NCBI RefSeq assembly: GCF_026262505.1
Contig: NC_067204.1
Location: 20,801,300-20,865,299 of the forward strand
Origin: Trichomonas vaginalis G3
Lineage: Eukaryota > Parabasalia > Trichomonadida > Trichomonadidae
Length of the DNA: 64,000 bases
Reading direction: 5' to 3'
Shown here one piece after another: positions 17,867 through 27,966 of this stretch. The notes below the pieces were generated by a model. It was not told the DNA's origin and ran no database searches. It worked only from the letters and a program-made list of their open reading frames with translations. Every line of letters starts with the position of its first letter. Within the stretch, counting starts at the first letter, position 1. A program made the translations under genes and the position numbers.

Positions 17867-18849
17867 ACAATGTATTCAATTTTTCAATAATTTACAACAT
17901 ATAATTGTTATCGTATTTATTGAAAATCAACTTTTTGGACGTTTCTACTTAATATCATCTATTGAGGATAAAATAAATGCCTTATATAGTAGTATTACTA
18001 ACGCCTTGCACATTTTCAGACCAAAATTTAGTAAACTCAATGACTTCAGTTTAAATAAAATTTTCAAAAAATTTTAGATAGTTTTTTATTATAGTTTTCG
18101 TTTCAATGATCATATAAAGGCGAAACAATATACTCAGGTGCAACTTTTTTGTTCTAATAATTTCTGGCCTCAGGTGGCAACCTTTTTGGCCTGTTGTAGG
18201 CCTGGACAAAATCAAAAAAAAATTCGAGGACTTTAGAACGATCAACAAATTCTTCTGATTTCAAGATTTCTATCAAGTCCCAGAGGATATTGGGATTAAT
18301 ATAAGTTGACGAATCAACACAGGATTCGTTATAGTATTTAGAACATATTGGGCAATGGAAAAGAAAAGCATTTTTAATGAGTTCTTCAGGATAAAAGTTT
18401 TTTATGTTATTAAGATCCTGTAACGCTGTTGCGAAAGCAACTATAAATGGAATATCATCTTTTTGTGGCGAGCAAAATGCTGATAATGAGAAGGATAAAT
18501 CATCAGTTGATACTTTATAGTCAAGTATTAATTTGAATAATTTGAAGTTAAAAATTGAGGGTAGTTTTTATTCGAACACGAGCATATCTTGTTACCTTTT
18601 GTCCAAATGAGTTAAATAATATATGTTTTTGTAGAATTTATTAAAGAATAATTGGTGAAATATGTTTTCATATTTCAAACGAGTACTGTCTCTTAATAGT
18701 ACATCGAATAACTTATATAGTTTTAAGAATATATCATGAAGAATCTATTTTTGGTTAAAAAAAATCTTCATGTTTTGGAAATAAAAAGTAGTATAATAGT
18801 GTGTAGTAAATTAATATTACAAATCTAAATACTTTATGAATATATAAAC
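17867..18849. other. intergenic stretch with a gene relic
   Basis: Contains the relic at about 18213-18535. The rest is AT-rich with no gene that I can support. Confidence 0.5.
18213..18535 (-). pseudogene. decayed 5' copy of the helical-repeat gene at 16455-17846
   Basis: About 320 bases match 17539-17846 base by base with many substitutions and several indels; shared blocks include GGAATATCATCTTT and GAGAAGGATAAATCATCAG. The start codon position reads ATA instead of ATG. The match stops at about 18213, so only the 5' third was duplicated or survives. Confidence 0.7.
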
Positions 18850-19245
18850 TTATGCTTCATCGTCTGAATATTCGGCAATAGTTTGTACAGATTCTTTATG
18901 TCTGGACTGAAGTAATTGTCTAGCAAATTCGAAGTGGAAGTTCTTAGAAACAAAGGAGCATTCCTTGAGGCGTTCAAAGGTTTCAGCCTTCTTTTGGATC
19001 AAAATTTCTGAAAGTCTATCGCCAATTTTTTCGGAAATTTCTTCAAATCCATCCTCTTCTAGAATCTTTCTAAATTGATTTGTTTGAACATCTCCTGATT
19101 TTAACTCTTGATTTAAAATTGCTGCGTTATGTTGAGCGAAGCCATATGCAAGTTTTGCTAATAACTGAGCAGCATCGTCATTAAGTTTCTTTTCTTCTTT
19201 AATATACTGAGTTAAGGCAGCAATTCGCTTCGAATCCTCAGACAT
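18850..19245 (-). CDS. small helical protein, unrecognised
   Basis: The protein has 131 residues from the ATG at 19245. It is entirely helical by composition, with a lysine-rich head (MSEDSKRIAALTQYIKEEKK), a conserved-looking AQLLAKLAYGFAQHNAAILN segment and an acidic tail (YSDDEA). No domain recognised. It is divergently paired with the exportin-like gene; 182 bases separate the two ATGs. Its base composition and lack of interruptions support a real gene. Confidence 0.65.
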   Translation of the reverse strand: MSEDSKRIAALTQYIKEEKKLNDDAAQLLAKLAYGFAQHNAAILNQELKSGDVQTNQFRKILEEDGFEEISEKIGDRLSEILIQKKAETFERLKECSFVSKNFHFEFARQLLQSRHKESVQTIAEYSDDEA

Positions 19246-19415
19246 TTTTTATATTTTTTTTTCTCTAAACGTCATTTTTTTTCTTACCCCCGATTTTGAA
19301 TTTTTTTTTGTGAAGCCAAGGACCAATTTTCATTGATAAATTATGATCTATTATTTTGAAAATCCATATTTTCACCAAAAAGAAGTCAGAAATTTTGCTT
19401 ACAATTGCGGAAAAT

Positions 19416-19420
19416 TCACT
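19416..19420 (+). promoter_or_regulatory. Inr-like TCACT of the exportin-like gene
   Basis: TCACT fits TCA-pyrimidine-A/T and lies 8-12 bases before the ATG at 19428. This supports that ATG over any start further upstream in the open frame. Confidence 0.6.
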
Positions 19421-19427
19421 TTTCGAC

Positions 19428-22400
19428 ATGCTCTCGAGTGAAGAAATCGAAAATCTTGAGCATGAGATCACTAAATTCTATGGTGGCTCGATGTCATTAG
19501 ACGAGTTTACTCAATGGTACATCAATGAGGACTCTTTTCCAAAGCTAAAATCGATTTTATTTTATCCAAATTCAAGTCGAAACGCAATCCACTTTGCATT
19601 ATGTGGTATCACAAACTTGATCGATTCTCTATTCACGCAGTGGACAACCGAGAACTTTTTGCAGCTTTCTAATGAATTTTTAGCTTTATTATACAATGAA
19701 ATCGCTAGATTTGACGATGATAATTCATTTGTTTGTCTCGCATACTGCAGAATGTATGCTACAATGACAATGTATGGCTGGAATACGTCTCCTGATTTCG
19801 CAAAAGAAATAAATGATCTCGAAAAGTTCTTTAACTCTAGTTTTCATCATTACAAAGTTGGCATCATTCTTTGCAGAGAGATCTCAAAGAAAATGGATCA
19901 ATTACGACATCTTTCTACCATTCAAATGACAGAATTCAGAAATGAAACAATGTCAACATTCTTAAGCTATGCATTTAATACATTAAATAATATAAGTAGC
20001 GGAGGCTTTGGCACTCGCTTTTCACAGCCAGAACTCCATATTTTGCAGCTAGAAAGTCTTCAATTATTAATTGCCTTATTTGAGTTCAATTTCAACATGA
20101 AAATCACTACAGAGAACGAGAATTCGAAAGCCGATCAAATGAAAGTCGAAATACCTCAAAAATGGATTACTACAATTCCATTCGATCAATTGGTCACATT
20201 AGTTTACAATCTTTATTCAGATAACGACGAATTAATGCAGAAACAATCCCTCGATGTTATATTCCTACTTGCGGCCATCCAAAAGCGAAGTTTGTCGACA
20301 GAAAACATAAATTTCAATAAAAACATCAGAAGTCAGATTTTTGCATCGTCAGTTATCCAAACCAACCCTATATCATCATTTTTCGGGGTTCTGATATCAG
20401 GAATCTCAGAAGTAATTGAAAATGAGATACATTTGGACATGTTATCAAATGTTCAAGCAATATGTGCCATTTTCGCAAGGATTCGTAACTCAATAGACTC
20501 AAAGTTCCTCGTAGAGCTCGATTTCCCTCGTTTCGTAAGAGCTGCGACGAAATTAACTTATGGAATTTTCTCAACTTCCTTTTTAGCCGAAAATCCATGG
20601 ACAATATTGGACATAATGAAGTTCTGGAAGCAGCTTGCCCCTATAGCTCTCTTCAACGACCGAGATGAAGAGACAGGAACCGTTGTCCAGCCAAATATCG
20701 AATACGCAGCGGTTATTAAGGAAATTTACGGTAATTACATATCGTTAATTCTCACTTTTATTAACGAAAACCCGACCAAAGCCATTGAAATCATATTTGC
20801 CGAGTTTAATGAGATAACCAAGCTTATTGAGATCACTCACAACATAGCAATGATCGATATGGAATGCCTCAACCAGATTTTGCAGGCTTTCAACGCTGAA
20901 AGTGAGTTATATTTCTCATCTCAATCAGATCCATCGTTAAATCTCATTGAAATCCGCATGATCTTCTTCGCTTTGACCATGGTATCATTTTTGGCATCGC
21001 AAAGAATGAATCAATCCATTCCAAATGGAAATTTAATGGATATATTTTTAAATTATACTTCGGCTTTACTCAAATTCATAACAAATACGGGTAATTTGGT
21101 CGATAAACAGAAGGGTGGTTCACTTGTCGTTGAAGCTGCTGTACTCCTTATAACAAATGTGTTATCTAACACTCTTATCATCAAATCCGCGTATAATTCA
21201 CCGGATATTCCTGATTTCATCAAGGAAAACAATGGTTTTACATGCGTACAAGAGGTAGTTGCCCTGATATTAAGAAGAATTTTCTTATCTACGAATTATT
21301 TCGCCGAACATAAGGAAATAATCAGTTTGGCAACGGCCAGTCTTGAGAAATACATCACTTGCAAAGAGAGACAGTTCATAGATGAGGCTGTAAGTGTTGT
21401 TTTTCTCGATGAATTCATGAATTTCGAAACCGAGTCACAGTTCCAGTTCCTTTTCATGCCGGATAATGCAGAGTCAAGGGTAAAGTTCTACAGTATCATT
21501 TCCAGCATCATGATTCGAATGTGGAAAACATCTGATAAATTTAGAACGGTCGTACAAAGAGTTGTTGAACGTATTGAGTCGTACAATAAATCGTTCAATG
21601 AGGATTCGTATATTCTAGACCTCTTGGCCCTAAACGGCTTCTTTAAAGGTTCATATTCGAACGACCACTATCTTAGTATGGTCGAATTCTTCTACCCCGC
21701 ATCAATAGAGAATATGATAAACCATATCCCAGAAGCCCCGGCCGCAATTCCGCATTTAATGGATTTCCTCGAAGAATTTGTTTTCAACAGAGCCGAAAGA
21801 ATCAAATTCCCGAAGCATTCCGCTCAAGGACTTTTGATTTTTAAGACGGTTGCTGTTGCTTTAACGAATTTCTTCAACATTATCGATGTTCCCAACTTTG
21901 AGAACCTCGAAAACTCAATTGCAACCTCTATGTCGATCATGACTAAGATTTTATCCAATCCTGAATCGAATATTGGAGCAATTGAGACTTACGAAGACCC
22001 GACATTAACAAATCTTTTTGTCGCGTACTTCGATATGTGCGAAAGGGTAAATTACGAGGTATTTACCACTTACCCACCTATTCTCAATAAGATGCTTGAA
22101 CTTATCGAGACAATTTTCAATGAATTTTCCGATTACATAATTCAGAACAAACCGTCGTTTATCGTCGCATCATTGAAAATTGCACAGAAAGGACTTGACC
22201 AGACAATCAGTATGAAAGACATTATAGAGACTCCTCTTGCTGCCGTTAAGAGTATCGGCGTGTTTTCTCTAAATAACATGGAAGTTCCTGAGTTCCAACC
22301 TTTGTTTGAAGAAATGAAACCAAGTTTCGAGTTTATCTTAGTTCTGTTAGAGAAAGAACTCTTGAAACTAAGCTATAGAAACGTTATTGGTGCTTTGGAG

Positions 22401-22550
22401 ATCATTGTAAAGCTTAATTTGGATAATTGGCCTCTTGTCAGAACTCGACTCAGATTATTCTTCGACACTTTGAGTATTAGCGACCAGAAGGATGCTCTAA
22501 GTGTTATATTGGGAGAAACAGAAGAAGAAGTCGCCCAAGAAGAAAATTAA
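19428..22550 (+). CDS. exportin-7/RanBP16-like nuclear transport receptor
   Basis: The protein has 1040 residues, close to the roughly 1087 of animal exportin-7. It is a continuous alpha-solenoid of HEAT-type helices. The N-terminal importin-beta-like region (AIHFALCGITNLIDSLFTQW, then YCRMYATMTMYGW) corresponds to the segment where exportin-7 carries a repeat ending in KLGWF. Receptors of this kind bind RanGTP and carry folded cargo through nuclear pores. Cargo cannot be inferred, and other exportins (XPO4, RanBP17) are close alternatives. The acidic tail ends EETEEEVAQEEN. The ATG at 19428 follows an Inr. Confidence 0.7.
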   Translation: MLSSEEIENLEHEITKFYGGSMSLDEFTQWYINEDSFPKLKSILFYPNSSRNAIHFALCGITNLIDSLFTQWTTENFLQLSNEFLALLYNEIARFDDDNSFVCLAYCRMYATMTMYGWNTSPDFAKEINDLEKFFNSSFHHYKVGIILCREISKKMDQLRHLSTIQMTEFRNETMSTFLSYAFNTLNNISSGGFGTRFSQPELHILQLESLQLLIALFEFNFNMKITTENENSKADQMKVEIPQKWITTIPFDQLVTLVYNLYSDNDELMQKQSLDVIFLLAAIQKRSLSTENINFNKNIRSQIFASSVIQTNPISSFFGVLISGISEVIENEIHLDMLSNVQAICAIFARIRNSIDSKFLVELDFPRFVRAATKLTYGIFSTSFLAENPWTILDIMKFWKQLAPIALFNDRDEETGTVVQPNIEYAAVIKEIYGNYISLILTFINENPTKAIEIIFAEFNEITKLIEITHNIAMIDMECLNQILQAFNAESELYFSSQSDPSLNLIEIRMIFFALTMVSFLASQRMNQSIPNGNLMDIFLNYTSALLKFITNTGNLVDKQKGGSLVVEAAVLLITNVLSNTLIIKSAYNSPDIPDFIKENNGFTCVQEVVALILRRIFLSTNYFAEHKEIISLATASLEKYITCKERQFIDEAVSVVFLDEFMNFETESQFQFLFMPDNAESRVKFYSIISSIMIRMWKTSDKFRTVVQRVVERIESYNKSFNEDSYILDLLALNGFFKGSYSNDHYLSMVEFFYPASIENMINHIPEAPAAIPHLMDFLEEFVFNRAERIKFPKHSAQGLLIFKTVAVALTNFFNIIDVPNFENLENSIATSMSIMTKILSNPESNIGAIETYEDPTLTNLFVAYFDMCERVNYEVFTTYPPILNKMLELIETIFNEFSDYIIQNKPSFIVASLKIAQKGLDQTISMKDIIETPLAAVKSIGVFSLNNMEVPEFQPLFEEMKPSFEFILVLLEKELLKLSYRNVIGALEIIVKLNLDNWPLVRTRLRLFFDTLSISDQKDALSVILGETEEEVAQEEN

Positions 22551-23039
22551 TATATAATAAAGTGTGTTTTTAATTTTGTATTTTTTAAATTTACTTCATC
22601 TGTGTTTTTTAAACGAATTCTACCAATAAATATATTCGATTAAGCTAAGAATACATTATTTGAATAGAACAAGACATGATATTTTTTAAATTTACTTCAT
22701 CTGTATTTTTTAGACTAATTTTACCGATAAATCTATTAGATTAGGCTAAAGATACATTATTTGAATAGATTTATGCATTAGAGTTTTTGAAATTTGTTTT
22801 CGAAATTTGCACTACAATTAAAGCAATGACTGTTCTTATATTGATTTTCATTAACTTACATGTAGCAATAAATTTTATCCTATTAAAAAGTATTTTTATG
22901 CTACATTTGATAATTTTTTGACAATTTTTATGTTAAAATGTAACATTTAGATAGGATTTCAAACAAATTAATAATAAGTTAACGAAATAAAAAACAGGAT
23001 TTAGTTGCAAATAAAAAATAAAAAACAAAATTAAAATAA
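22551..23039. repeat. intergenic 101-base tandem duplication
   Basis: 22579-22679 and 22680-22780 are two diverged copies of one 101-base unit beginning TATTTTTTAAATTTACTTC and ending in TTATTTGAATAGA. The rest of the stretch is AT-rich spacer. Confidence 0.7.
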
Positions 23040-24353
23040 TTATGACTTTTGCTTCATTTGATTAATGAGTTTCTTAGCTTCTTCAATAACTTGATGGAAG
23101 CTGTTGACAGATGCATTCAAATAGCTAATATGCGTGTGTAAATCGATGGGTCTATTAATTTCTTCATCTGGATCGAATAATTCGAAATTAAAGTCAAGTT
23201 TAAGGTCTTCTGTTTTTGATGGCATAAGTTTTTCGTTGATTGTGTAGAAAGATCCTGGATCAATTGGAGATTGGAAGCCAATTTTGTTTCCAATCCTGCA
23301 TACATTCCTAGAACCAGGTAAATGCAACAATACTGCTCCGAAAAGTAAGATATACTTAATAAATAAAATTTCTTCTTCATCGGGATTGGAGTTCTTGAAA
23401 AATAGCTCTTGAAGTATTGCTATAATTTCTGACTGTATCGGGGAATGAACAAATGAGTTGGACATGCAAATCACAAATTCAGAAATGAGAGAATGAGATG
23501 AAACAGGGAGCATAAGCAAAAACATGTATAACTGCTGGCATACTTTGAACTGGTTATCGTTTTTAACTATTGATTTAGCAAAACCGATCATATCTGGAGG
23601 AATTAGTGGTTCTTCAAATTGAGCAAGGATAACGAAGAGTAATGTTATTTGCTGATTGAATGGTATCTCACCAATACCTGAATTTAATTCATATTTTTTA
23701 AAAACAGCTTCTAATTCTTCTTGAGTAAAATTGACAAGAGAAAAGTCGCCAAATTGGCTTTTAAGTGTAGTAAATAAGATTCTTATCTGGAACTGCATAA
23801 TTGTTTTCGATAGCGAAACAAAAGGAAATGAGCTTAATCCACTCGGTTCAATAAAATTCAAAGTTGGGAACACCAATTCCCTTCCTCTGAATTGCAATGG
23901 CTTCAGGATTAATTTTGTAAGTTTTGTGGGTGAATGCATTGCTTCGATAGTATAACTTTTCGGATTCATGAATAAATATTGTTCATTATCAGAAAGGTTA
24001 AAGATTTGCAAGCATATTTCCATTATGCTCGAGAGTGGCTTAAATTTATCGTATGCTATAGATGCCTTTTGCATTTTGTAGTAAACTTCAATTGGCTCGG
24101 TTTCTAATTGAAGGAGTTGGAAGGATGTCGCGTTAGAAAATCCGATATCAAAGCATACTGAATCACGTGGTATTTGAATAAAATCATTTGCAAGCATAAA
24201 TAAATTCCATAATTCTGGATCCGGAATATTCATGCTTTTTAGAATCGAATCAATAACAGATTTAACTTGTGTACCAGGTTCTGCATCCCAGATGATTTGC
24301 TTTGAAAGTTTGGGTATTGTAATATGCAAGTTTATCATAAAAGGGCAACTCAT
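23040..24353 (-). CDS. RhoGAP-like protein with ubiquitin-fold-like head
   Basis: The protein has 437 residues from the ATG at 24353. An Inr-like TCACT lies about 25 bases upstream on the minus strand. The first 80 or so residues look like a ubiquitin-fold interaction domain (INLHITIPKLSKQIIWDAEPGTQVKSVID). Residues about 185-350 resemble a RhoGAP fold: FAQFEEPLIPPDM-like helix, then LPVSSHSLISEFVICMSN, equivalent to LPxxNxxLLxxL. The arginine finger loop GxxR is not evident, so catalytic activity is doubtful. The domain call is by pattern only. A C-terminal coiled coil ends the protein. Confidence 0.5.
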   Translation of the reverse strand: MSCPFMINLHITIPKLSKQIIWDAEPGTQVKSVIDSILKSMNIPDPELWNLFMLANDFIQIPRDSVCFDIGFSNATSFQLLQLETEPIEVYYKMQKASIAYDKFKPLSSIMEICLQIFNLSDNEQYLFMNPKSYTIEAMHSPTKLTKLILKPLQFRGRELVFPTLNFIEPSGLSSFPFVSLSKTIMQFQIRILFTTLKSQFGDFSLVNFTQEELEAVFKKYELNSGIGEIPFNQQITLLFVILAQFEEPLIPPDMIGFAKSIVKNDNQFKVCQQLYMFLLMLPVSSHSLISEFVICMSNSFVHSPIQSEIIAILQELFFKNSNPDEEEILFIKYILLFGAVLLHLPGSRNVCRIGNKIGFQSPIDPGSFYTINEKLMPSKTEDLKLDFNFELFDPDEEINRPIDLHTHISYLNASVNSFHQVIEEAKKLINQMKQKS

Positions 24354-25025
24354 CTCAGAAATTTTACACAAAAAGTGACATAATTTTATTGCAATTGAAA
24401 AGAAATCTCCTCAATGCTGATGTATTTGATCATTACATTAGCTGTGCGTTTGAAATGTTGTCAGTAATTTTAATTCTGCATTTTACCTGCAATTCATGGA
24501 TTTCGTTTTTTGTTATTTCCTATTACCATTAAGGAATATGAAAACCACATACGCATTAAATATGAAAAATGAAGGGATAATCATTGTATCTTGAAATTTC
24601 AAAATCTGCCTCGGACAATTAAAATTTAAAGTGTTATAAGTATTGAAATCGAGATATACACTCTTAGTAGCTTATATTTTTCTAAAAATATTGTTTTTAT
24701 GTACAGAAATGAATTTTTCAATATTCAAAATACTGCTACCATTACGAAATTAAGTAGTTGATAGGTAATAGCTGGATGAGAAATGGCTTTGGATTCGTAA
24801 TTGGATCATTTGTAAATAAATAATTTAAAAATAAAAGTAAGTTTAAAAAATACAATAATATTTGCTAATAAACAATATTAACTCGAGAACATTATGAGAA
24901 TTCTGAAGTTAATGGTCAATATAAATCTCAAAATTAAAATTCAAATCTAATTCATTTGCAACTGGCTGGAACAAACACGTATATCTAGTATACATAAGCA
25001 TGGAATAGAAAATCTTGAGGATTTT
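24354..25025. other. intergenic stretch, no gene
   Basis: AT-rich spacer; no coding sequence or repeat that I can support. Confidence 0.5.
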
Positions 25026-25643
25026 TCACTCTACGTAGTCAAAATCTTCAGGAATTTGAAAACTATCATTGAAAGCTTTTCCTTCAATGTTGTATGTTTT
25101 CGTGGCCCAACTCTTAAGAACAAAAATGTTATCAGTCCATCTATTTGCAGCATCTTTTGCTAGTTGGATCTGTTCTTGCGTCTTTTTGATTTGAGCAGGA
25201 TCAAATTGTTCGTACTTACTGCACTCCTTTTGTATTTCCGATAATTGTTGAGAAAATGTAGATATTTCAGAATCTAATTTTGTTCTTTCTTCGCATGGTT
25301 CTCTTCCTGGTTCCAATTCTTGTATTTCTTTTTGCAGCTGTTGAATTTCCTGTTCAACTTCAGAAATGGATGCATTTAATTTATTTTCACGAACTTTTCT
25401 TTTATTGAATGCTTCTGATGGAAAACACCAATAAAAATTGCCACTTCCGATCTTTTCAAACGAAACCAAATCATTATCACACAGTTCTTGCAATACTTCT
25501 TTGACACTCATCGCTGTAATTCCTTTTTTCTTTGGACAATCACGCTCAAGATCTTTTAAAGTCCAAATATCAGCGCTCTCCATCATAAGCTCTTGCATTG
25601 CCATGAGCTTTTCTTCTCTAGACATACCTTTCTTTCTCGACAT
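25026..25643 (-). CDS. MND1: meiotic recombination protein MND1
   Basis: The 205-residue protein has the standard MND1 length and layout. The N-terminal winged-helix part (residues 1-70) reads MSRKKGMSREEKLMAMQELM, then DIWTLKDLERDCPKKKGI, VKEVLQELCDNDLV and GSGNFYWCFPSEA, all hallmark stretches. A long coiled coil follows (75-175) for pairing with HOP2, and a C-terminal capping segment (WTDNIFVLKSWATKTYNI). MND1-HOP2 stimulates strand exchange by DMC1/RAD51 in meiosis. Trichomonads have no observed sexual cycle but keep several meiotic genes. Divergent from the CENP-X-like gene 220 bases away. Confidence 0.93.
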   Translation of the reverse strand: MSRKKGMSREEKLMAMQELMMESADIWTLKDLERDCPKKKGITAMSVKEVLQELCDNDLVSFEKIGSGNFYWCFPSEAFNKRKVRENKLNASISEVEQEIQQLQKEIQELEPGREPCEERTKLDSEISTFSQQLSEIQKECSKYEQFDPAQIKKTQEQIQLAKDAANRWTDNIFVLKSWATKTYNIEGKAFNDSFQIPEDFDYVE

Positions 25644-25834
25644 CTTAATTATTTGACAAAATTGATTTTACAAAAAATTTACATGTTAGAAATAATTTTC
25701 ATAATATGAGATGATCATGCAATCTAGAGTTTCTTAGGATCGCATACAGTTTGATATATATGATACAATAACAGGTATATTATGAAAATTAAAAATGAGC
25801 ATCGATTTCATACAAATGAAATAGAAAGGAACTT

Positions 25835-25863
25835 CCTTTTGTCACTTTTATTTTTATTTCATT
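25835..25863 (+). promoter_or_regulatory. candidate core promoter of the CENP-X-like gene
   Basis: The stretch holds CCTTTT (25835-25840, M5-like), TCACT (25842-25846) and TCATT (25859-25863) before the ATG at 25864. The middle one lies at the usual distance; the last is nearly at the ATG. Confidence 0.45.
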
Positions 25864-26109
25864 ATGGCGGAAGAAGCGAAATTTCGAACAGCAACAATCA
25901 AAGCAATTATTGAATCAGCATTAGCAGATCAAAATGATGACCAAAAACTAAGAATTCCGCCAACAACTGTTGAGCTTATTGCAGAATATTTAAGATGTGT
26001 AGTTGTAGAAGCAACAGAAAGAGCAGCGGATGTAGCAGGAGATGAAAAGGTAATAGACGAATCTCATTTAGAGAAAATTTTACCACAATTACTTCTTGAT
26101 ATTGCTTGA
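25864..26109 (+). CDS. CENP-X/MHF2-like histone-fold protein
   Basis: The protein has 81 residues, matching CENP-X (also MHF2 or STRA13) in length. The histone fold fills the chain: TATIKAIIESALADQND, RIPPTTVELIAEYLRCVVVEATERA, then HLEKILPQLLLDIA, the last a near-signature for the family (human ends LEKVLPQLLLDF). CENP-X pairs with CENP-S; the tetramer binds DNA at the inner kinetochore and also with FANCM at stalled forks. It is a small gene that could easily be overlooked. Head-to-head with MND1. Confidence 0.85.
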   Translation: MAEEAKFRTATIKAIIESALADQNDDQKLRIPPTTVELIAEYLRCVVVEATERAADVAGDEKVIDESHLEKILPQLLLDIA

Positions 26110-26570
26110 TTTCGTTATTCGATATTTAACTATATTATTGTTTATACTTCTTGTCGATTTGTATTTTGTAAATATTATTTTTTTATTTATGCAAAAAGAA
26201 AATAATTTTTTCAATATAATAATCCATATAAAAAGCTTTATTTCTCTCTGAAACAATAATATCATCACATATGTGATTGCATTAAACTTAAATATATTCA
26301 TGAAATCTGAGATCTAATCATTGAAATATTTGAACATCTAAATTTGTTTGTGTTTTCACAATATTGTAATTATTAGAATATAATTAGTCATGTTATCAAT
26401 TGAATTGGCCGAATTACAATTTTTTGAAAAGTTTACATAATCATTTTACAACACCTTTAGTTAAAATATTTGTGCATGTTTAGTGTAATGTTTCTAAGTT
26501 ATTAAATATCAACAAAAATCATGGAGCAATAATAAGTTTTGTCAAATTTTTATTTTTATATTTTTCATTG
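26110..26570. other. intergenic stretch, no gene
   Basis: AT-rich. It ends with Inr-like TCATT at 26565-26569, directly before an ATG at 26571. No other feature seen. Confidence 0.5.
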
Positions 26571-26664
26571 ATGAATCAAAGTGTCATTCATTTATCATAT
26601 GACGAATTGATGGGAATATCGAAAGATTATATTGATACTGTTAACTCTGTTTATCAACTTCATA

Positions 26665-27966
26665 TAGGGTGTCCAAAGGTGTGTTTAGCACAAACCTGAA
26701 TACTGCGAATAGAAATAAACAAGTTACATATATATAAAGTTTATTTAAATATAATCACCATTGGATTCAATCACGCGTTCGCAGCGATCGATCCAGGCTT
26801 GAAAGACACGCTTTAAATCATCATGAGAAAATTGCTCAAATTGCTCTCTTACAAAATTTTCAAGATCATCTGGACTCGCGAATTCGCGTCCTTCAGCTCT
26901 CTTTTTTAGCGTGCCGAATAAATAAAAGTCAGAGGGTGCAATATCAGGTGAATAAATTGGGTTTGGAACAACTTTGACATTGTTTTCCACCAAGTAATTC
27001 ATTACCTTATGACTTTTGTGAACTCTTGAATTATCAAAATGAATTGCAAACTTTTGTTTTTGTTGTTTGGATTTCTCAAACTCATCAGAATTGATAATTT
27101 GAGTAAGAACATTGTCAATTAGATACTGAGCATTCATCATATTAGGTTTTTGAAGAATATCAATTGCGATGATGCCATTCACGCCCAAAAACCGACAACA
27201 TCATCATTGGTGTGTCAATTTTTTTCTTCGGGAATGTTTGCGGATTTTCATCCTTCGGGATCCACATGATTTTGGCTTCTGTTGCATATTGAAACCAAGA
27301 CTCGTCCCCTGTTACTAAAAAGCGAAACTTCTTGGATTGATACGCACCCAATATAGAGAGGAGCTCTTTCGAAGATTGGACTCTAGATTTTTTTTGAACT
27401 GAATTAAGGTTGTGCGGAACCCAACGTGTATACGCTAGTTTGTAGTTCAAATAATTGTGCAGATAATAACTGACTGTTGTACGTGGTATCTTTGTCATCT
27501 CCTCTATCCTTCTGAGTGATGCTCTTGGGTCTTCATCTAGCGCTTGAAGAATTGCTTTGATTTTTCTTTAATCCGGCGATTTTTTGTCAATTTTTATGAT
27601 GGGCGCTTTTTTGTTCATGAAGTGATACATCCTAACATGATACGTTACAGTGGAATAGCTAGGAGCATCCATACCGAAGCATTTTACCAATGTCTCGTAG
27701 ATTTTTTTACAGTCTTTGCATTTTTTTGCAAGAGCGAGGATGTTTTCTTTATGATTCATTAAAAAAATGAAAAAAATCCCGCCAAAATTTCCCGCGAAAC
27801 CGCCTCTTGTCTCAAAATTCATTTTATATCCCGGCATGGCGCCAAAATACAACATACTCATCATATACATATATTCATATTTTTTATTATATATTTATAA
27901 TCAGCATATATCTCCTTTAATAGTCTCATATAGAGCGCTGTGCTAAACGCACCTTTGGACACCCTA
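26665..27966 (-). mobile_element. mariner element (Tvmar1-like)
   Basis: The element is 1302 bases long with TA target duplications (26663-26664 and 27967-27968). Terminal inverted repeats of about 28 bases begin TAGGGTGTCCAAAGGTG and continue to TTTAGCACA with one mismatch. One degraded transposase gene fills it. Mariner of this kind is a known, recently expanded family in T. vaginalis; the well-kept ends suggest a young insertion. It interrupts an ankyrin gene. Confidence 0.9.
26745..27759 (-). pseudogene. mariner transposase, DD34D, degraded
   Basis: The frame starts at MNHKENILALAKKCKDCKKI (27759), a helix-turn-helix head. It meets an in-frame TAA at 27570-27568, resumes in the same frame (KAILQALDEDPRASLRRIEE) to about 27175, and then needs a frame change near 27160-27190 to continue to the stop at 26745. 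All three catalytic aspartates are present: TGDESWFQY, HFDNSRVHKS, and YSPDIAPSDFYLF with 34 residues between the last two. So it is a DD34D mariner with about two breaks and should not make active enzyme. Confidence 0.9.

Noticed and set aside
18051-18248. 65-codon frame upstream of the helical-repeat relic
   Set aside because: It overlaps the relic on the same strand in a way that does not match the parent protein and has no initiator.
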